A stretch of DNA of 64,000 bases from Rhodopseudomonas palustris (GTDB taxonomy: Bacteria > Pseudomonadota > Alphaproteobacteria > Rhizobiales > Xanthobacteraceae). The position numbers and the translations under genes are program-made. The notes beneath the pieces are model-generated. The model was not told where the DNA came from. It was given only the letters and a program-made list of their open reading frames with translations, and did not search any database. Location of the stretch: positions 3,348,001-3,412,000 of the forward strand of contig NZ_CP058907.1 in the NCBI RefSeq assembly GCF_013415845.1. Direction: 5' to 3'. Within the stretch, counting starts at the first letter, position 1; the number at the start of each line of letters is the position of its first letter. Shown here one piece after another: positions 11,240 to 19,947 of the stretch.

Positions 11240-13450
11240 TTAGGAAGATTGCTGGGACTGCTGGCGCTCGGCCCGCCGGGTAAGCCGGCGGGGCGAGGAT
11301 TCCTGGAGCGACTTCCCACGGCCGGACAGACTCGGATTGGTCATGAAGTAGTTGTGGACGTTGAAGGGCTCCTCGCCCTTTGCGGCCTTCATACGCGTCG
11401 ACGATCCGTCCGGCAACAACCGCCAGCTCTGCTCGGTATCTTTCAGGTTGGCGACCATGATCTGTTCCAGCACCTGCTGATGCACGGTCGGGTTGAGCAT
11501 CGGGCACAGCACTTCGACCCGGCGGTCGAGATTGCGGGGCATCATGTCGGCGGAGGAGATGTACACCGCCGCCTTGGCGCTCGGCAGACCGTAGCCGTTG
11601 CCGAAGCAATAGATACGGCCGTGTTCGAGGAACCGGCCGATGATCGACTTCACCCGGATGTTGTCGGACAGGCCCGGCACCCCCGGCCGCAGGCAGCAGA
11701 TGCCGCGGACCACCAGCTCGACCGAGACCCCTGCCCGCGAGGCTTCGTACAGCGCGTCGATGATCTCCGGGTCGACCAGCGCATTCATCTTCAGCCAGAT
11801 CGCCGCCGGCTTGCCGTGCTTGGCGAACGCGGTCTCGCCGCGGATGTGCTCGAGCATGGTCTTACGCAGCGTGATCGGCGATACCGCCATCTTCTCGATG
11901 TCGCTCGGCTCGGCGTAGCCGGTGATGTAGTTGAACACCCGCGCGGCGTCGCGGCCGAGGATCGGATCGGAGGTGAAGTACGACAGGTCCGTATAAATAC
12001 GCGCCGTCACCGGATGGTAGTTACCGGTGCCGGTGTGGATGTAGGTCGTCAGGCTGCCACCCTCGCGCCGCACGACCAGCGACAGCTTGGCGTGGGTCTT
12101 GAGCTGCAGGAAGCCGTACACCACCTGCACGCCGGCGCGCTCGAGGTCGCGCGCCCAGCGGATGTTGGCTTCTTCGTCGAACCGCGCCTTCAGTTCGACC
12201 AGCGCAGTGACCGACTTGCCGGCCTCGGCGGCTTCGGCGAGCGCGCGCACGATCGGCGAGTTGTTCGATGTGCGATACAGCGTCTGCTTGATCGCGACGA
12301 CGTCGGGGTCGCGCGCCGCCTGCTGCAGGAACTGGACGACGACGTCGAACGATTCATATGGATGATGGACGATCAGGTCCTTCTGCCGGATCGCCGCGAA
12401 GATGTCGCCGCCATGGTCGCGCACCCGCTCCGGATGCCGCGGCACATAGGGAACGAATTCGAGGTCAGGACGATCGACCCGGGTGAGCTGCGACAATTCG
12501 TTCATCGCGAGCACGCCGTCGACCAGGAACACCTCGTCGTCGGCCGCGGTCAGCGCACGCTGCACGAACACGCGCAGCTCCTCCGGCATGGAGGAGTCGA
12601 CCTCCATCCGGATCACCGACCCGCGCCGCCGCCGCTTCAGCGCGGTCTCGAACAGCCGCACCAGATCCTCGGCCTCTTCCTCGATTTCCAGTTCGCTGTC
12701 GCGGATGATCCGGAACGAGCCCTGCCCCTTGACGTGGTAGCCCGGGAACAGCCGCCCGATGAACAGCGAGGTCGCCTGCTCCAGCGTCATCACCCGGACG
12801 GCCTGGTCGCGCCCATTCCCGGGCAGACGGATGAAACGGTCGATCCGCGCCGGCATCCGGATCAACGCATTCATCGGCCTGCCGTCGGACACCCGAGCAA
12901 GCTGCAGGCCGATGGTGAAGCCGAGGCTCGGAATGAAGGGGAACGGATGCGCCGGGTCGATCGCCAGCGGCGTCAGCAGCGGGAAGATGTTGTGGAGGAA
13001 GTGATCCTCGATCCAGGCCCGCTCAGCCTTGGTGACATCCTTGCCATCCAGCAACAGGATACCGGAGTCAGCCAAAACCCCACGCAGATCACGCCAGATC
13101 GACTGCTGGTCGCTGGCGAGCTTGGAGACCGCCTCGTTGATCAGGCCGAGCTGTTCGGACGGGGTCAGGCCATCCGGACTGCGTTCGGTGATGCCCTCGC
13201 GGATCTGCGCCTTGATGCCGGCGACGCGGACCATGAAGAATTCGTCGAGGTTGTTGGCCGAAATCGACAGAAATCGCACCCGCTCCAGCACCGGGTGGTG
13301 CGGATTGACCGATTCTTCGAGCACCCGACGGTTGAAGTGAAGCCATGACAGCTCGCGATTGATGAATCGCTCGGGGCCGGCGGCGATCATCGACGCCGGC
13401 TCGGTTTCGCCTTTTTTCTCTTCGATGGCAATCACTTGCTCGGAGTCCAT
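11240..13450 (-). CDS. ppk: Polyphosphate kinase 1
   Basis: A 736-residue PPK1 that reversibly polymerises the gamma-phosphate of ATP into polyphosphate. N-terminal domain: [19 protein letters not shown], then [21 protein letters not shown]. The two phospholipase-D-like C-terminal domains include the HTGTGNYHP motif, with the His that is autophosphorylated in the family, and FTSDPILG. The start is ambiguous: I chose the ATG at 13450 ([13 protein letters not shown]); an ATG at 13531 would add 27 residues that look unlike the family. The upstream neighbour hdaA ends 150 bases away, so ppk-ppx may have its own promoter. Confidence 0.95.
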   Translation of the reverse strand: MDSEQVIAIEEKKGETEPASMIAAGPERFINRELSWLHFNRRVLEESVNPHHPVLERVRFLSISANNLDEFFMVRVAGIKAQIREGITERSPDGLTPSEQLGLINEAVSKLASDQQSIWRDLRGVLADSGILLLDGKDVTKAERAWIEDHFLHNIFPLLTPLAIDPAHPFPFIPSLGFTIGLQLARVSDGRPMNALIRMPARIDRFIRLPGNGRDQAVRVMTLEQATSLFIGRLFPGYHVKGQGSFRIIRDSELEIEEEAEDLVRLFETALKRRRRGSVIRMEVDSSMPEELRVFVQRALTAADDEVFLVDGVLAMNELSQLTRVDRPDLEFVPYVPRHPERVRDHGGDIFAAIRQKDLIVHHPYESFDVVVQFLQQAARDPDVVAIKQTLYRTSNNSPIVRALAEAAEAGKSVTALVELKARFDEEANIRWARDLERAGVQVVYGFLQLKTHAKLSLVVRREGGSLTTYIHTGTGNYHPVTARIYTDLSYFTSDPILGRDAARVFNYITGYAEPSDIEKMAVSPITLRKTMLEHIRGETAFAKHGKPAAIWLKMNALVDPEIIDALYEASRAGVSVELVVRGICCLRPGVPGLSDNIRVKSIIGRFLEHGRIYCFGNGYGLPSAKAAVYISSADMMPRNLDRRVEVLCPMLNPTVHQQVLEQIMVANLKDTEQSWRLLPDGSSTRMKAAKGEEPFNVHNYFMTNPSLSGRGKSLQESSPRRLTRRAERQQSQQSS

Positions 13451-13600
13451 GAGAAGTTGATCCAGACCAGGATGGGGCGCACCGCGGCTGCGGCGCCGCG
13501 AGACAATGCTGACGCTGCATGACGTTTCCATGACATTGAGAAACGAGGCGCAGAAGCCGTCAAGCGGCGCACCGTCCCGCCATATGCCGCAGGGCGGGCG

Positions 13601-14290
13601 CTAGTCGGCGCGCAGCACTTCTGAGGCGAGCGCCCGGGTCACCGGGCGGCCGAGCCGCAGCGCCGTCGTGTCGAGCTTTTCCACCACCTGGCGAGCGGCC
13701 ACGAACGATCGGTCGATCCGGTTGGCGAGGTAGCCGACCAGCGCGGCGTCGATGCACATCTGGCGGTCGGCGCAGAATTTGACGATCAGAGCCCGAAACA
13801 GGGCATCGTCTGGCGGCAGCAATGACACCACCGGCACGGTTCGCAGCCGCGACTTCAGGTCGCGCAGCTCGATCGATAAGGCCGATGGCTCGACCCGGCC
13901 GGTGAACAGCACATAGGCTTCGTCTTCCCGCGCCATGTTCATCAGGTGGAAGAGCGCCCGCTCGTCGAAACTGCCCGGCACCAGATCTTCGACCACCACC
14001 GCGCCGGTCGCCAGCGCGCCGGGCACCGCCGCGGCATTCAGCGCCTGCGCTGCGGTCGACCGCGCGCCTGCCAGTTCGGCCCAGATCGCCGCCAGGTGGC
14101 TCTTGCCGCTGCCCTCGGGGCCAACCAGCATCATGATACGGTTGGGCCAGTCCGGCCAGCTCTCGATCAGAGACAGCGCCGCGGTGTTGGCCGAACCTTC
14201 CAGAAAATCCTCGCGCGACAGGCTTTCGGCATGCGGCAGGTCGAGGGCTAATTGTCGAGGTTCAACGCGAACTGGCAAGGGGCGCTCCAT
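13601..14290 (-). CDS. hdaA: DnaA-related replication regulator HdaA
   Basis: A 229-residue protein resembling the DnaA AAA+ domain but lacking a DnaA DNA-binding domain. Near the N-terminus QLALDL (residues 13-18) matches the hexapeptide that binds the DNA polymerase sliding clamp. The Walker A loop is GPEGSGKSHLA (~57-67), Walker B is within VVVEDLVPG, and FTGRVEPSAL and LKSRL follow as in Hda. In Caulobacter HdaA the clamp-bound protein stimulates ATP hydrolysis by DnaA and so prevents re-initiation. It lies 30 bases downstream of the phosphatidyltransferase gene; proximity to purMN is also seen in relatives. Confidence 0.9.
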   Translation of the reverse strand: MERPLPVRVEPRQLALDLPHAESLSREDFLEGSANTAALSLIESWPDWPNRIMMLVGPEGSGKSHLAAIWAELAGARSTAAQALNAAAVPGALATGAVVVEDLVPGSFDERALFHLMNMAREDEAYVLFTGRVEPSALSIELRDLKSRLRTVPVVSLLPPDDALFRALIVKFCADRQMCIDAALVGYLANRIDRSFVAARQVVEKLDTTALRLGRPVTRALASEVLRAD

Positions 14291-14320
14291 GCCGGCCCAA
14301 AACGCGGCCGGCCGACGCGG

Positions 14321-14950
14321 TCAACGGCTTGGCTCGATCGTGCTCATATGCCGCATCCACTCGACGAGATAGAGGGAGACGGAAAGCAAGGTCAAGACTG
14401 TGACCGCGCCCATCAGGAAGAGGTCGTAGGGCGCCGGCTCGAAGCCGAAGGCGAGCGCGCCGAGCACCAGCGCGGCGAACGACACCTGGGCGACGGTGTT
14501 CAGTTTCGACACCATCAAGGGCTTCATCGGGATCGGCTTGCCGAACACCCAGGAGATCATCACCGCACCGACGATCATGATGTCGCGCGACACCACCAGG
14601 ATCACCAGCCAGCGCGGGATCGCTCCCCAGATCCCCAGGGAGACGTAGATCGAGACCAGCAGCGCCTTGTCGGCGAGCGGATCAAGCAGCGCGCCGAGCT
14701 CGCTGGACATGTTGAAGCGTTTGGCCAGAAACCCGTCGACTGCGTCGCTGACCCCGGCCACCACGAACACCGCGAAGGCGATTTCCATCTCATTGGACGC
14801 GATCGCCCAGACGATCACCGGCACCAACAGGATGCGGCAAAGCGTAATGATGTTTGGAATGCTCACTCGACGTTCCCGGCTTCCGGCCCAAATCCGCCGA
14901 AAAACCTCGACTTTCGACGGTTGAGCGGGCTGGTTTTCTACATAGACCAT
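14321..14950 (-). CDS. CDP-alcohol phosphatidyltransferase (PgsA-like)
   Basis: A 209-residue inner-membrane enzyme of the CDP-alcohol phosphatidyltransferase family, joining a CDP-activated lipid to an alcohol such as glycerol 3-phosphate. The signature D-x2-D-G-x2-A-(K/R)...G-x3-D-x3-D is complete: SDAVDGFLAKRF then GALLDPLADK. Hydrophobic segments surround it. I chose the ATG at 14950 because AAGGGGA lies 6 bases upstream; a GTG at 14866 (VSIPNIITLCR), with GGGAA upstream, matches where many homologues begin and is a real alternative. The alcohol specificity cannot be read from sequence. It heads a minus-strand run with hdaA and faces purM across 182 bases. Confidence 0.85.
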   Translation of the reverse strand: MVYVENQPAQPSKVEVFRRIWAGSRERRVSIPNIITLCRILLVPVIVWAIASNEMEIAFAVFVVAGVSDAVDGFLAKRFNMSSELGALLDPLADKALLVSIYVSLGIWGAIPRWLVILVVSRDIMIVGAVMISWVFGKPIPMKPLMVSKLNTVAQVSFAALVLGALAFGFEPAPYDLFLMGAVTVLTLLSVSLYLVEWMRHMSTIEPSR

Positions 14951-15132
14951 GCTGGGTCCCCTTGCGAGCCATTGCACGCTGGCGGAATCCGACGTAACCA
15001 CCCCAAAACATCGGCCGGGCGCGGACAAGCGGGACTTAGGTCTAGCGTCGTCGCGCCGGCGAAATCGACGGCGGGCTCCGCCCTGGCGACGGATGCCCGG
15101 GTGCCGCACAGCTTGAATTGGGAAAACCGGGC

Positions 15133-16206
15133 ATGACCGAGCGGAAGCACGGCCTCACCTACGCCGACTCCGGCGTCGACATCGATGCGGGCAACCGGCT
15201 CGTCGATCTGATCAAGCCGATGGTGCGCGCCACTGCGCGGGCCGGCGCGGATTCCGAGATCGGCGGCTTCGGCGGCCTGTTCGATCTGAAGGCGGCGGGC
15301 TTCAAGGATCCGGTGCTGGTCGCGGCGACCGACGGCGTCGGCACCAAGATCAAGGTGGCGATCGAAGCCGGGCTGCACACCGGCATCGGCATCGATTTGG
15401 TGGCGATGTCGGTCAACGACCTCGTGGTGCAAGGCGCCGAGCCGCTGTTCTTTCTCGATTACTTCGCCTGCGGCAAGCTCGATCCAGAGGCCGCGGCCGA
15501 GATCGTCGCCGGCGTGGCGGAAGCCTGCCGCGAGTCCGGCTGCGCACTGATCGGCGGCGAGACCGCCGAAATGCCGGGCCTGTATAAGGACGGTGACTAC
15601 GACCTGGCCGGTTTCTCGGTCGGCGCCGCCGAGCGCGGCACGCTGCTGCCGTCGAAGGACATCGCCGAAGGTGATGCGGTGATCGGACTGGCGTCCTCCG
15701 GCGTGCACTCCAACGGCTTCTCGCTGGTCCGCAAGATCGTCGAAAAATCCGGCCTGCCCTATGACGCGCCGGCGCCGTTTTCGCCGGTGATGACGCTCGG
15801 CGGTGCGCTGCTCGCGCCGACCAAGCTCTATGTGAAGTCCTGCCTGCAGGCGATCCGCGACACCGGCGCCGTCAAAGGCCTCGCCCACATCACCGGCGGC
15901 GGCTTCACCGAGAACATTCCGCGCGTGCTGCCGAAGCACCTCGGCGTCGGCATCGACCTGCCGCGGATCCCGGTGCTGCCGGTGTTCAAATGGCTCGCCG
16001 AGCAAGGCGAGATCGCCGAACTCGAGTTGCTGCGCACCTTCAACTGCGGCATCGGCATGGTCATCATCGTCAAGGCCGACGCCGTCGATCAGGTCACCGA
16101 GAGCCTCACCGCCAGCGGCGAGAGCGTACACCTGCTCGGTCAGGTCATTGCCGCCAAGGGCGAGCAGCGCGTGGTCTATGACGGCCACCTCGACCTCGCC
16201 TGGTGA
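15133..16206 (+). CDS. purM: Phosphoribosylformylglycinamidine cyclo-ligase (AIR synthetase)
   Basis: A 357-residue enzyme closing the imidazole ring to form aminoimidazole ribonucleotide in purine synthesis. The N-terminus has the conserved [18 protein letters not shown], followed by [17 protein letters not shown], the phosphate-binding [30 protein letters not shown] and [13 protein letters not shown]. An ATG at 15133 is the start; a TTG at 15118 is in frame but lacks family support. The stop overlaps the purN start by four bases, so PurM and PurN are made from one message. Confidence 0.97.
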   Translation: MTERKHGLTYADSGVDIDAGNRLVDLIKPMVRATARAGADSEIGGFGGLFDLKAAGFKDPVLVAATDGVGTKIKVAIEAGLHTGIGIDLVAMSVNDLVVQGAEPLFFLDYFACGKLDPEAAAEIVAGVAEACRESGCALIGGETAEMPGLYKDGDYDLAGFSVGAAERGTLLPSKDIAEGDAVIGLASSGVHSNGFSLVRKIVEKSGLPYDAPAPFSPVMTLGGALLAPTKLYVKSCLQAIRDTGAVKGLAHITGGGFTENIPRVLPKHLGVGIDLPRIPVLPVFKWLAEQGEIAELELLRTFNCGIGMVIIVKADAVDQVTESLTASGESVHLLGQVIAAKGEQRVVYDGHLDLAW

Positions 16207-16868
16207 GCGCGCCGATGAAGCCTCGCGTTGCTATCCTGATTTCCGGGCGCGGCTCCAACATGGCCGCGCTGATCGAAGCCGCAGCTGAGGACGGCTTTCC
16301 CGCCGAGATCGCTGTGGTGATTTCCAACGTGGCGACGGCGGGTGGTCTTGCGATCGCCGAACGCAGCGGGATCGCCACCGTGGTGATCGAAAGCAAGCCG
16401 TTCGGCAAGGATCGCGCCGGCTTCGAAGCCAAGCTGCAGGCTGAACTCGACGCCCGCGGCATTGAGCTGATCTGCCTCGGCGGCTTCATGCGCCTGTTCA
16501 CGGCCGAGTTCGCGCAGCACTGGTACGGCCGGATGCTGAACATCCACCCGTCGCTGCTGCCGTCATTTCCCGGCCTCGATCCGCATGGCCAGGCGTTGCG
16601 CGCCGGCGTGAAGATCTCCGGCGCCACCGTGCACTTCGTCACGCCCGACACCGACGCCGGCCCGATCATCATGCAGGGCGCGGTGCCGGTGCAGGACGAC
16701 GACACGCCGGACACGCTGGCCGCGCGCGTGCTCGCGGTCGAGCATCGCATCTACCCCGAGGCGCTGCGGCTTTTGGCTGCTGGCTTGCTCCGGTTCGACG
16801 GCGATCTCTGCCGGTCCGCGACGCAAAGCGCACCTGAGCGCACCCTGATCGTGCCAGCGGCTCACTGA
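16203..16868 (+). CDS. purN: Phosphoribosylglycinamide formyltransferase
   Basis: A 221-residue formyl-tetrahydrofolate-dependent GAR transformylase, the third step of purine synthesis. Visible are the N-terminal [16 protein letters not shown], the catalytic [13 protein letters not shown] with its Asn and His, [17 protein letters not shown] with the catalytic Asp, and the terminal [12 protein letters not shown]. The likely start is a GTG at 16203 overlapping the purM stop; an ATG at 16215 is possible. About 20 residues after the normal family end are not conserved. It converges on a cold-shock gene. Confidence 0.96.
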   Translation: MSAPMKPRVAILISGRGSNMAALIEAAAEDGFPAEIAVVISNVATAGGLAIAERSGIATVVIESKPFGKDRAGFEAKLQAELDARGIELICLGGFMRLFTAEFAQHWYGRMLNIHPSLLPSFPGLDPHGQALRAGVKISGATVHFVTPDTDAGPIIMQGAVPVQDDDTPDTLAARVLAVEHRIYPEALRLLAAGLLRFDGDLCRSATQSAPERTLIVPAAH

Positions 16869-16884
16869 CAGTCGGCACGAAGTT

Positions 16885-16905
16885 CCCCCGGCTTTCGACC
16901 GGGGG
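16885..16905. terminator. G/C-rich hairpin between purN and the cold-shock gene
   Basis: A 7-bp perfect inverted repeat (CCCCCGG / CCGGGGG) with a 7-base loop sits between two converging genes. No T-run follows on either side, so it is only a possible bidirectional terminator or 3' stabiliser. Confidence 0.35.
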
Positions 16906-16931
16906 CAATCCGACGAACCTTGGGCCGTGCG

Positions 16932-17135
16932 TTAGGAGATCTTCAGGTTCTCCGCTGAGGTACGACCGCGGTTTTCAACCAGATCGTACTCGATCGGCTG
17001 GTTCTCGTTGAGCGTGCTCAGCCCAGCGCGCTCGACCGCCGAAATATGGACGAAAACGTCCTTGTCACCCGTGGTCGGACGGATGAAGCCATACCCTTTT
17101 GTAGGGTTGAACCATTTGACGGTGCCCTTTTGCAT
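16932..17135 (-). CDS. Cold-shock domain protein (CspA family)
   Basis: A 67-residue single cold-shock domain that binds single-stranded RNA and DNA. The RNA-binding motifs RNP1 (KGYGFI) and RNP2 (VFVHIS) are intact, and the N-terminus MQKGTVKWFNPTKGYGF is typical. A GGGAGG ribosome site lies 6 bases before the ATG. Upstream on the same strand the leader contains a run of T on the sense strand (about 17157-17163), as is common in csp leaders. Several paralogues are usual in this group, so I do not assign a letter. Confidence 0.96.
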   Translation of the reverse strand: MQKGTVKWFNPTKGYGFIRPTTGDKDVFVHISAVERAGLSTLNENQPIEYDLVENRGRTSAENLKIS

Positions 17136-17626
17136 CGCCTGCCTCCCGATCTAGATACAAAAAAGACGCGGCACGCTGCCCGCGTGCCACGCCACAAACG
17201 GCGAACCCAATGCGATATCGATTTCCCAGTCGCGAAACATAAAGCCGAAGGGGCCAGATCCGATTGCGCGTCAATTGCAACACGAAATTTGTGGTATAGC
17301 AAGTGTCGCGCAACGCACCATGCTGATCTCGCGTAGTACGTAGCGCGACTGATCAGTTCCGATGCAGCGCACGCTGCAATCTGCAGCACACGTAGTTCGT
17401 CTCCTACGCGACTACTGCCTCTTTCACTCGCAGTGACTCTATTTCGCGCAATGATCCTCTGACGAGGATTGCTGCACCGCCGAACTGCGTCTTCATCGCG
17501 GCGAGGATGCGACAATAATGGACAGTTTGAGACATGGCCTCCCCCGTCTCTGTCCGGTAAGCTCCCTTTGAATCGGCGCAGCCGGTTCCAAGGCATCACA
17601 TCAATCACCAAGGAGCCGTTCTGATT
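17136..17626. other. 491-base intergenic region between divergent csp and Crp-type genes
   Basis: This is the longest non-coding gap in the window and is visibly less G+C-rich than the genes around it. Reading frames across it show poor G/C bias at third positions, so I see no gene. It should hold the promoter and leader of the cold-shock gene (minus) and of the Crp/Fnr gene (plus). A small inverted repeat ATCCTC-TGAC-GAGGAT lies near 17453-17468. I did not find a clear TTGAT-N4-ATCAA FixK/FNR box. Confidence 0.6.
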
Positions 17627-18400
17627 TTGGCGAACGATCTTCAAGCAAGCTCTCCTGCGGTACGAAATCGAATTCTGGCGCAGCTCGCACCGGATGATTT
17701 CGAGGCGCTTAAACCGTTGCTTCGGCCCGTCGAGTTTCGTGGCCGCGCTGTGCTGCAGGAAGCCAACCGGCGCGTCGAATGCGTGCACTTCATCGAGGAC
17801 GGCCTGGTGTCGCACCTCTCTGGAACCCGCACCGACTTTGTTGAAACAGCCATGGTCGGCTATTTCGGCTACGTCGGGGTTCCGCTGGTGCTGGGAGCCG
17901 ATGTCGCGTCGCAGCGCTCTGTCGTTTGCATGCCGGGAACTGCGCTGAGGGTTGAGGCCGAAGATCTGGCGCGGGTGATGGCCGACCGGCCGCAGATCCG
18001 TGAAGAGATGCTTCGCTACGTGCCGGCTTTAATCGCCCAGAATACGCAGAGCGTGCTCTGCGCCGCCAAGCACGAGATCAATCAGCGTCTCGCACGCTGG
18101 CTGCTGCTGGCGAACGACCGGATTCAAAGCGACGTGCTGTACATCACGCACGAACTGCTTGCCTCCAGCATGGGCGTTCGCCGTGCGAGCATCACGAACG
18201 CGCTGCTGCAGCTCGAGGCCGAAGGTGTGGTGGAGAAGCGCCGTGGTGCGGTGCGGATCGTGGATCGCCAGGCGCTCGAAAGCCGCACCTGCGATTGCTA
18301 CCACATTGTGCGCGAAGCCTATGATCGAACCCGCACCGTCGAGTGTTGCGGCCATGATGGGGCTGACCACAGCCACGGCTTGGTCGCCGGGACTGCTTAA
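17627..18400 (+). CDS. Crp/Fnr family transcriptional regulator
   Basis: A 257-residue regulator with an N-terminal cyclic-nucleotide-binding-like beta-barrel (~25-120), a dimerisation helix (~130-160) and a winged helix-turn-helix (HELLASSMGVRRASITNALLQLEAEGVVEKRRG, ~185-215). There is no Cys cluster near the N-terminus, so it is not a classical FNR iron-sulfur sensor, and I cannot identify the ligand. The C-terminus carries CDCYH, then CCGHDGADHSHG, a Cys/His-rich tail. The start is a TTG at 17627 with AAGGAG 11 bases upstream, which is weak; the first residues are therefore uncertain. A strong terminator follows the stop. Confidence 0.87.
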   Translation: MANDLQASSPAVRNRILAQLAPDDFEALKPLLRPVEFRGRAVLQEANRRVECVHFIEDGLVSHLSGTRTDFVETAMVGYFGYVGVPLVLGADVASQRSVVCMPGTALRVEAEDLARVMADRPQIREEMLRYVPALIAQNTQSVLCAAKHEINQRLARWLLLANDRIQSDVLYITHELLASSMGVRRASITNALLQLEAEGVVEKRRGAVRIVDRQALESRTCDCYHIVREAYDRTRTVECCGHDGADHSHGLVAGTA

Positions 18401-18428
18401 GAGCGGCCCTTACTCACGTTCAAAGATG

Positions 18429-18454
18429 AAGCGAGCCACCCGGCTCGCTTTTTT
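18429..18454 (+). terminator. Rho-independent terminator after the Crp-type gene
   Basis: A perfect 9-bp stem (AAGCGAGCC / GGCTCGCTT) with a 4-base loop ACCC is followed directly by TTTT, 29 bases after the stop codon. The run of A before the stem gives some termination on the minus strand too, where terC ends. Confidence 0.85.
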
Positions 18455-18484
18455 CTTGTCCGGCGTAGCAGCGGCAAATTTCCG

Positions 18485-19306
18485 TTATGCAGCCTGCTCG
18501 GCCGATTGCCGGCTCCGCCAGATCGAACCTGCGATCAGCACCACGATAGCGCCGACCACGGCGAACAGATGTTCGCCGACGCTGCCGTTGTTGGCGAGGT
18601 GCGTGTACATCCCCACCATTGCGAACAGCGCATCGAGCTGACCACCGATCGGCGCGTCGAGCTTGTGTACCAGCGGCAACGCAACCGGGTCTGTCGCGAT
18701 CACTTGTCCGGCGATCCAGCCGAGCAGCGCCGCGCCGGCCCACACCAGGATCGGCAGTTTCTCCAGCACCATCAGGATCAGCGCCGCGCCCGCGACGATC
18801 AGCGGCACGCTGATTGCCAGCCCGAGGATCAGCAGCGGCACGCTTCCGTCGGCGGCGGCGGCAACCGCGATGACGTTGTCGAGACTCATGATGATGTCGG
18901 CGACGACCACAATCTGAACGGCGTGCAACAGATGCGAGGCCGCCTGGACGCTGTCTTCGTCTTCAGTCTCGGGGACCACCAGCTTGGCGGCGATCACCAG
19001 CAGCGCCAGTCCGCCGACCAGCTTCAGATAGGGCCACTCCATCAGCGTGGCGACGATGCCGGTGAAGACGATGCGGAGCAGGACGGCAGCGCCCGCGCCG
19101 AGCACCATGCCCCACAATCTGTGGTTCGGCTTCAGGCCGCGGCAGGCGAGCGCGATCACCAGGGCGTTGTCGCCAGACAACAGCACGTTGATCCAGATGA
19201 TCTTGCTGACGGAAATCCAGAATTCGGGCTGCTGAACGCCGCTCTTGAATTGGGCGACGACCGACCAGAAGGTCGCGGGGTCAAAGACGTGCAGCACCCA
19301 GTCCAC
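18485..19306 (-). CDS. TerC family integral membrane protein
   Basis: A 273-residue multi-span protein of the TerC/YjbE type with about seven to eight hydrophobic segments. The two conserved acidic motifs inside membrane helices are visible: LLSGDNALVIALACRG near residue 45 and MSLDNVIAVAAAADG near 140. TerC relatives are linked to manganese export and metal homeostasis at the membrane; the tellurite connection is specific to ter operons, and no other ter gene is present here. The start is the ATG at 19306. It is 72 bases downstream of ndk and converges on the Crp-type gene. Confidence 0.88.
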   Translation of the reverse strand: MDWVLHVFDPATFWSVVAQFKSGVQQPEFWISVSKIIWINVLLSGDNALVIALACRGLKPNHRLWGMVLGAGAAVLLRIVFTGIVATLMEWPYLKLVGGLALLVIAAKLVVPETEDEDSVQAASHLLHAVQIVVVADIIMSLDNVIAVAAAADGSVPLLILGLAISVPLIVAGAALILMVLEKLPILVWAGAALLGWIAGQVIATDPVALPLVHKLDAPIGGQLDALFAMVGMYTHLANNGSVGEHLFAVVGAIVVLIAGSIWRSRQSAEQAA

Positions 19307-19378
19307 GATCTTTCCCCGACTTAGCCGGCATCCCGCGGCCGCTGACGATGAGTGGCCGGGGACGTCCGACGGTAATGC

Positions 19379-19801
19379 TTATCCGACGATTTCGTTGCCG
19401 GAGAAGAACTGGGCGATCTCGATCTTGGCGGTTTCCGCCGCGTCCGAACCGTGCACCGAGTTCTCGCCGATCGACTTGGCGTGCAGCTTGCGGATGGTGC
19501 CGTCAGCCGCCTTCGACGGATCGGTCGCGCCCATCACGTCGCGGTACTTCGCGATCGCGCCCTCGCCTTCGAGCACCTGAACCACCACCGGGCCGGAGAT
19601 CATGAAGTCGACCAGTTCGCCGAAGAACGGGCGTTCCTTGTGCACGGCGTAGAAGGTCTCGGCCTGGTCGCGGGTCATGCGGATGCGCTTCTGGGCGACG
19701 ATCCGCAGACCGGCCTTTTCGATCAGCGCGTTGATCGCGCCAGTGATGTTGCGCTCGGTCGCATCGGGCTTGAGAATCGAGAAAGTCCGTTCGATCGCCA
19801 T
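19379..19801 (-). CDS. ndk: Nucleoside diphosphate kinase
   Basis: A 140-residue enzyme, the standard length, that equilibrates gamma-phosphates among nucleoside di- and triphosphates. The N-terminus [14 protein letters not shown] and the active-site loop NSVHGSDA with phospho-accepting His117 are intact. The start is the ATG at 19801; an upstream in-frame ATG at 19870 would add 23 unconserved residues. It is divergent from the ABC-F gene across 146 bases. Confidence 0.97.
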   Translation of the reverse strand: MAIERTFSILKPDATERNITGAINALIEKAGLRIVAQKRIRMTRDQAETFYAVHKERPFFGELVDFMISGPVVVQVLEGEGAIAKYRDVMGATDPSKAADGTIRKLHAKSIGENSVHGSDAAETAKIEIAQFFSGNEIVG

Positions 19802-19947
19802 GGAATGTCCTTGAAAGCTAAGGGCGGGAGGAGTTGCCGGGCTTATATCGACGCCGCCGCGCTCGGGCAAGCTACGGGGGACGATTCATCCGGCACTGAT
19901 CTGCTCGATCCGGTTGCCTTTACGGCCCGACCCGGCCAAAACGCGCC

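Noticed and set aside
17018..17815. A 265-codon minus-strand frame over the csp and Crp-type gene region
   Set aside because: It crosses two well-supported genes in other frames and the intergenic part has no coding bias.
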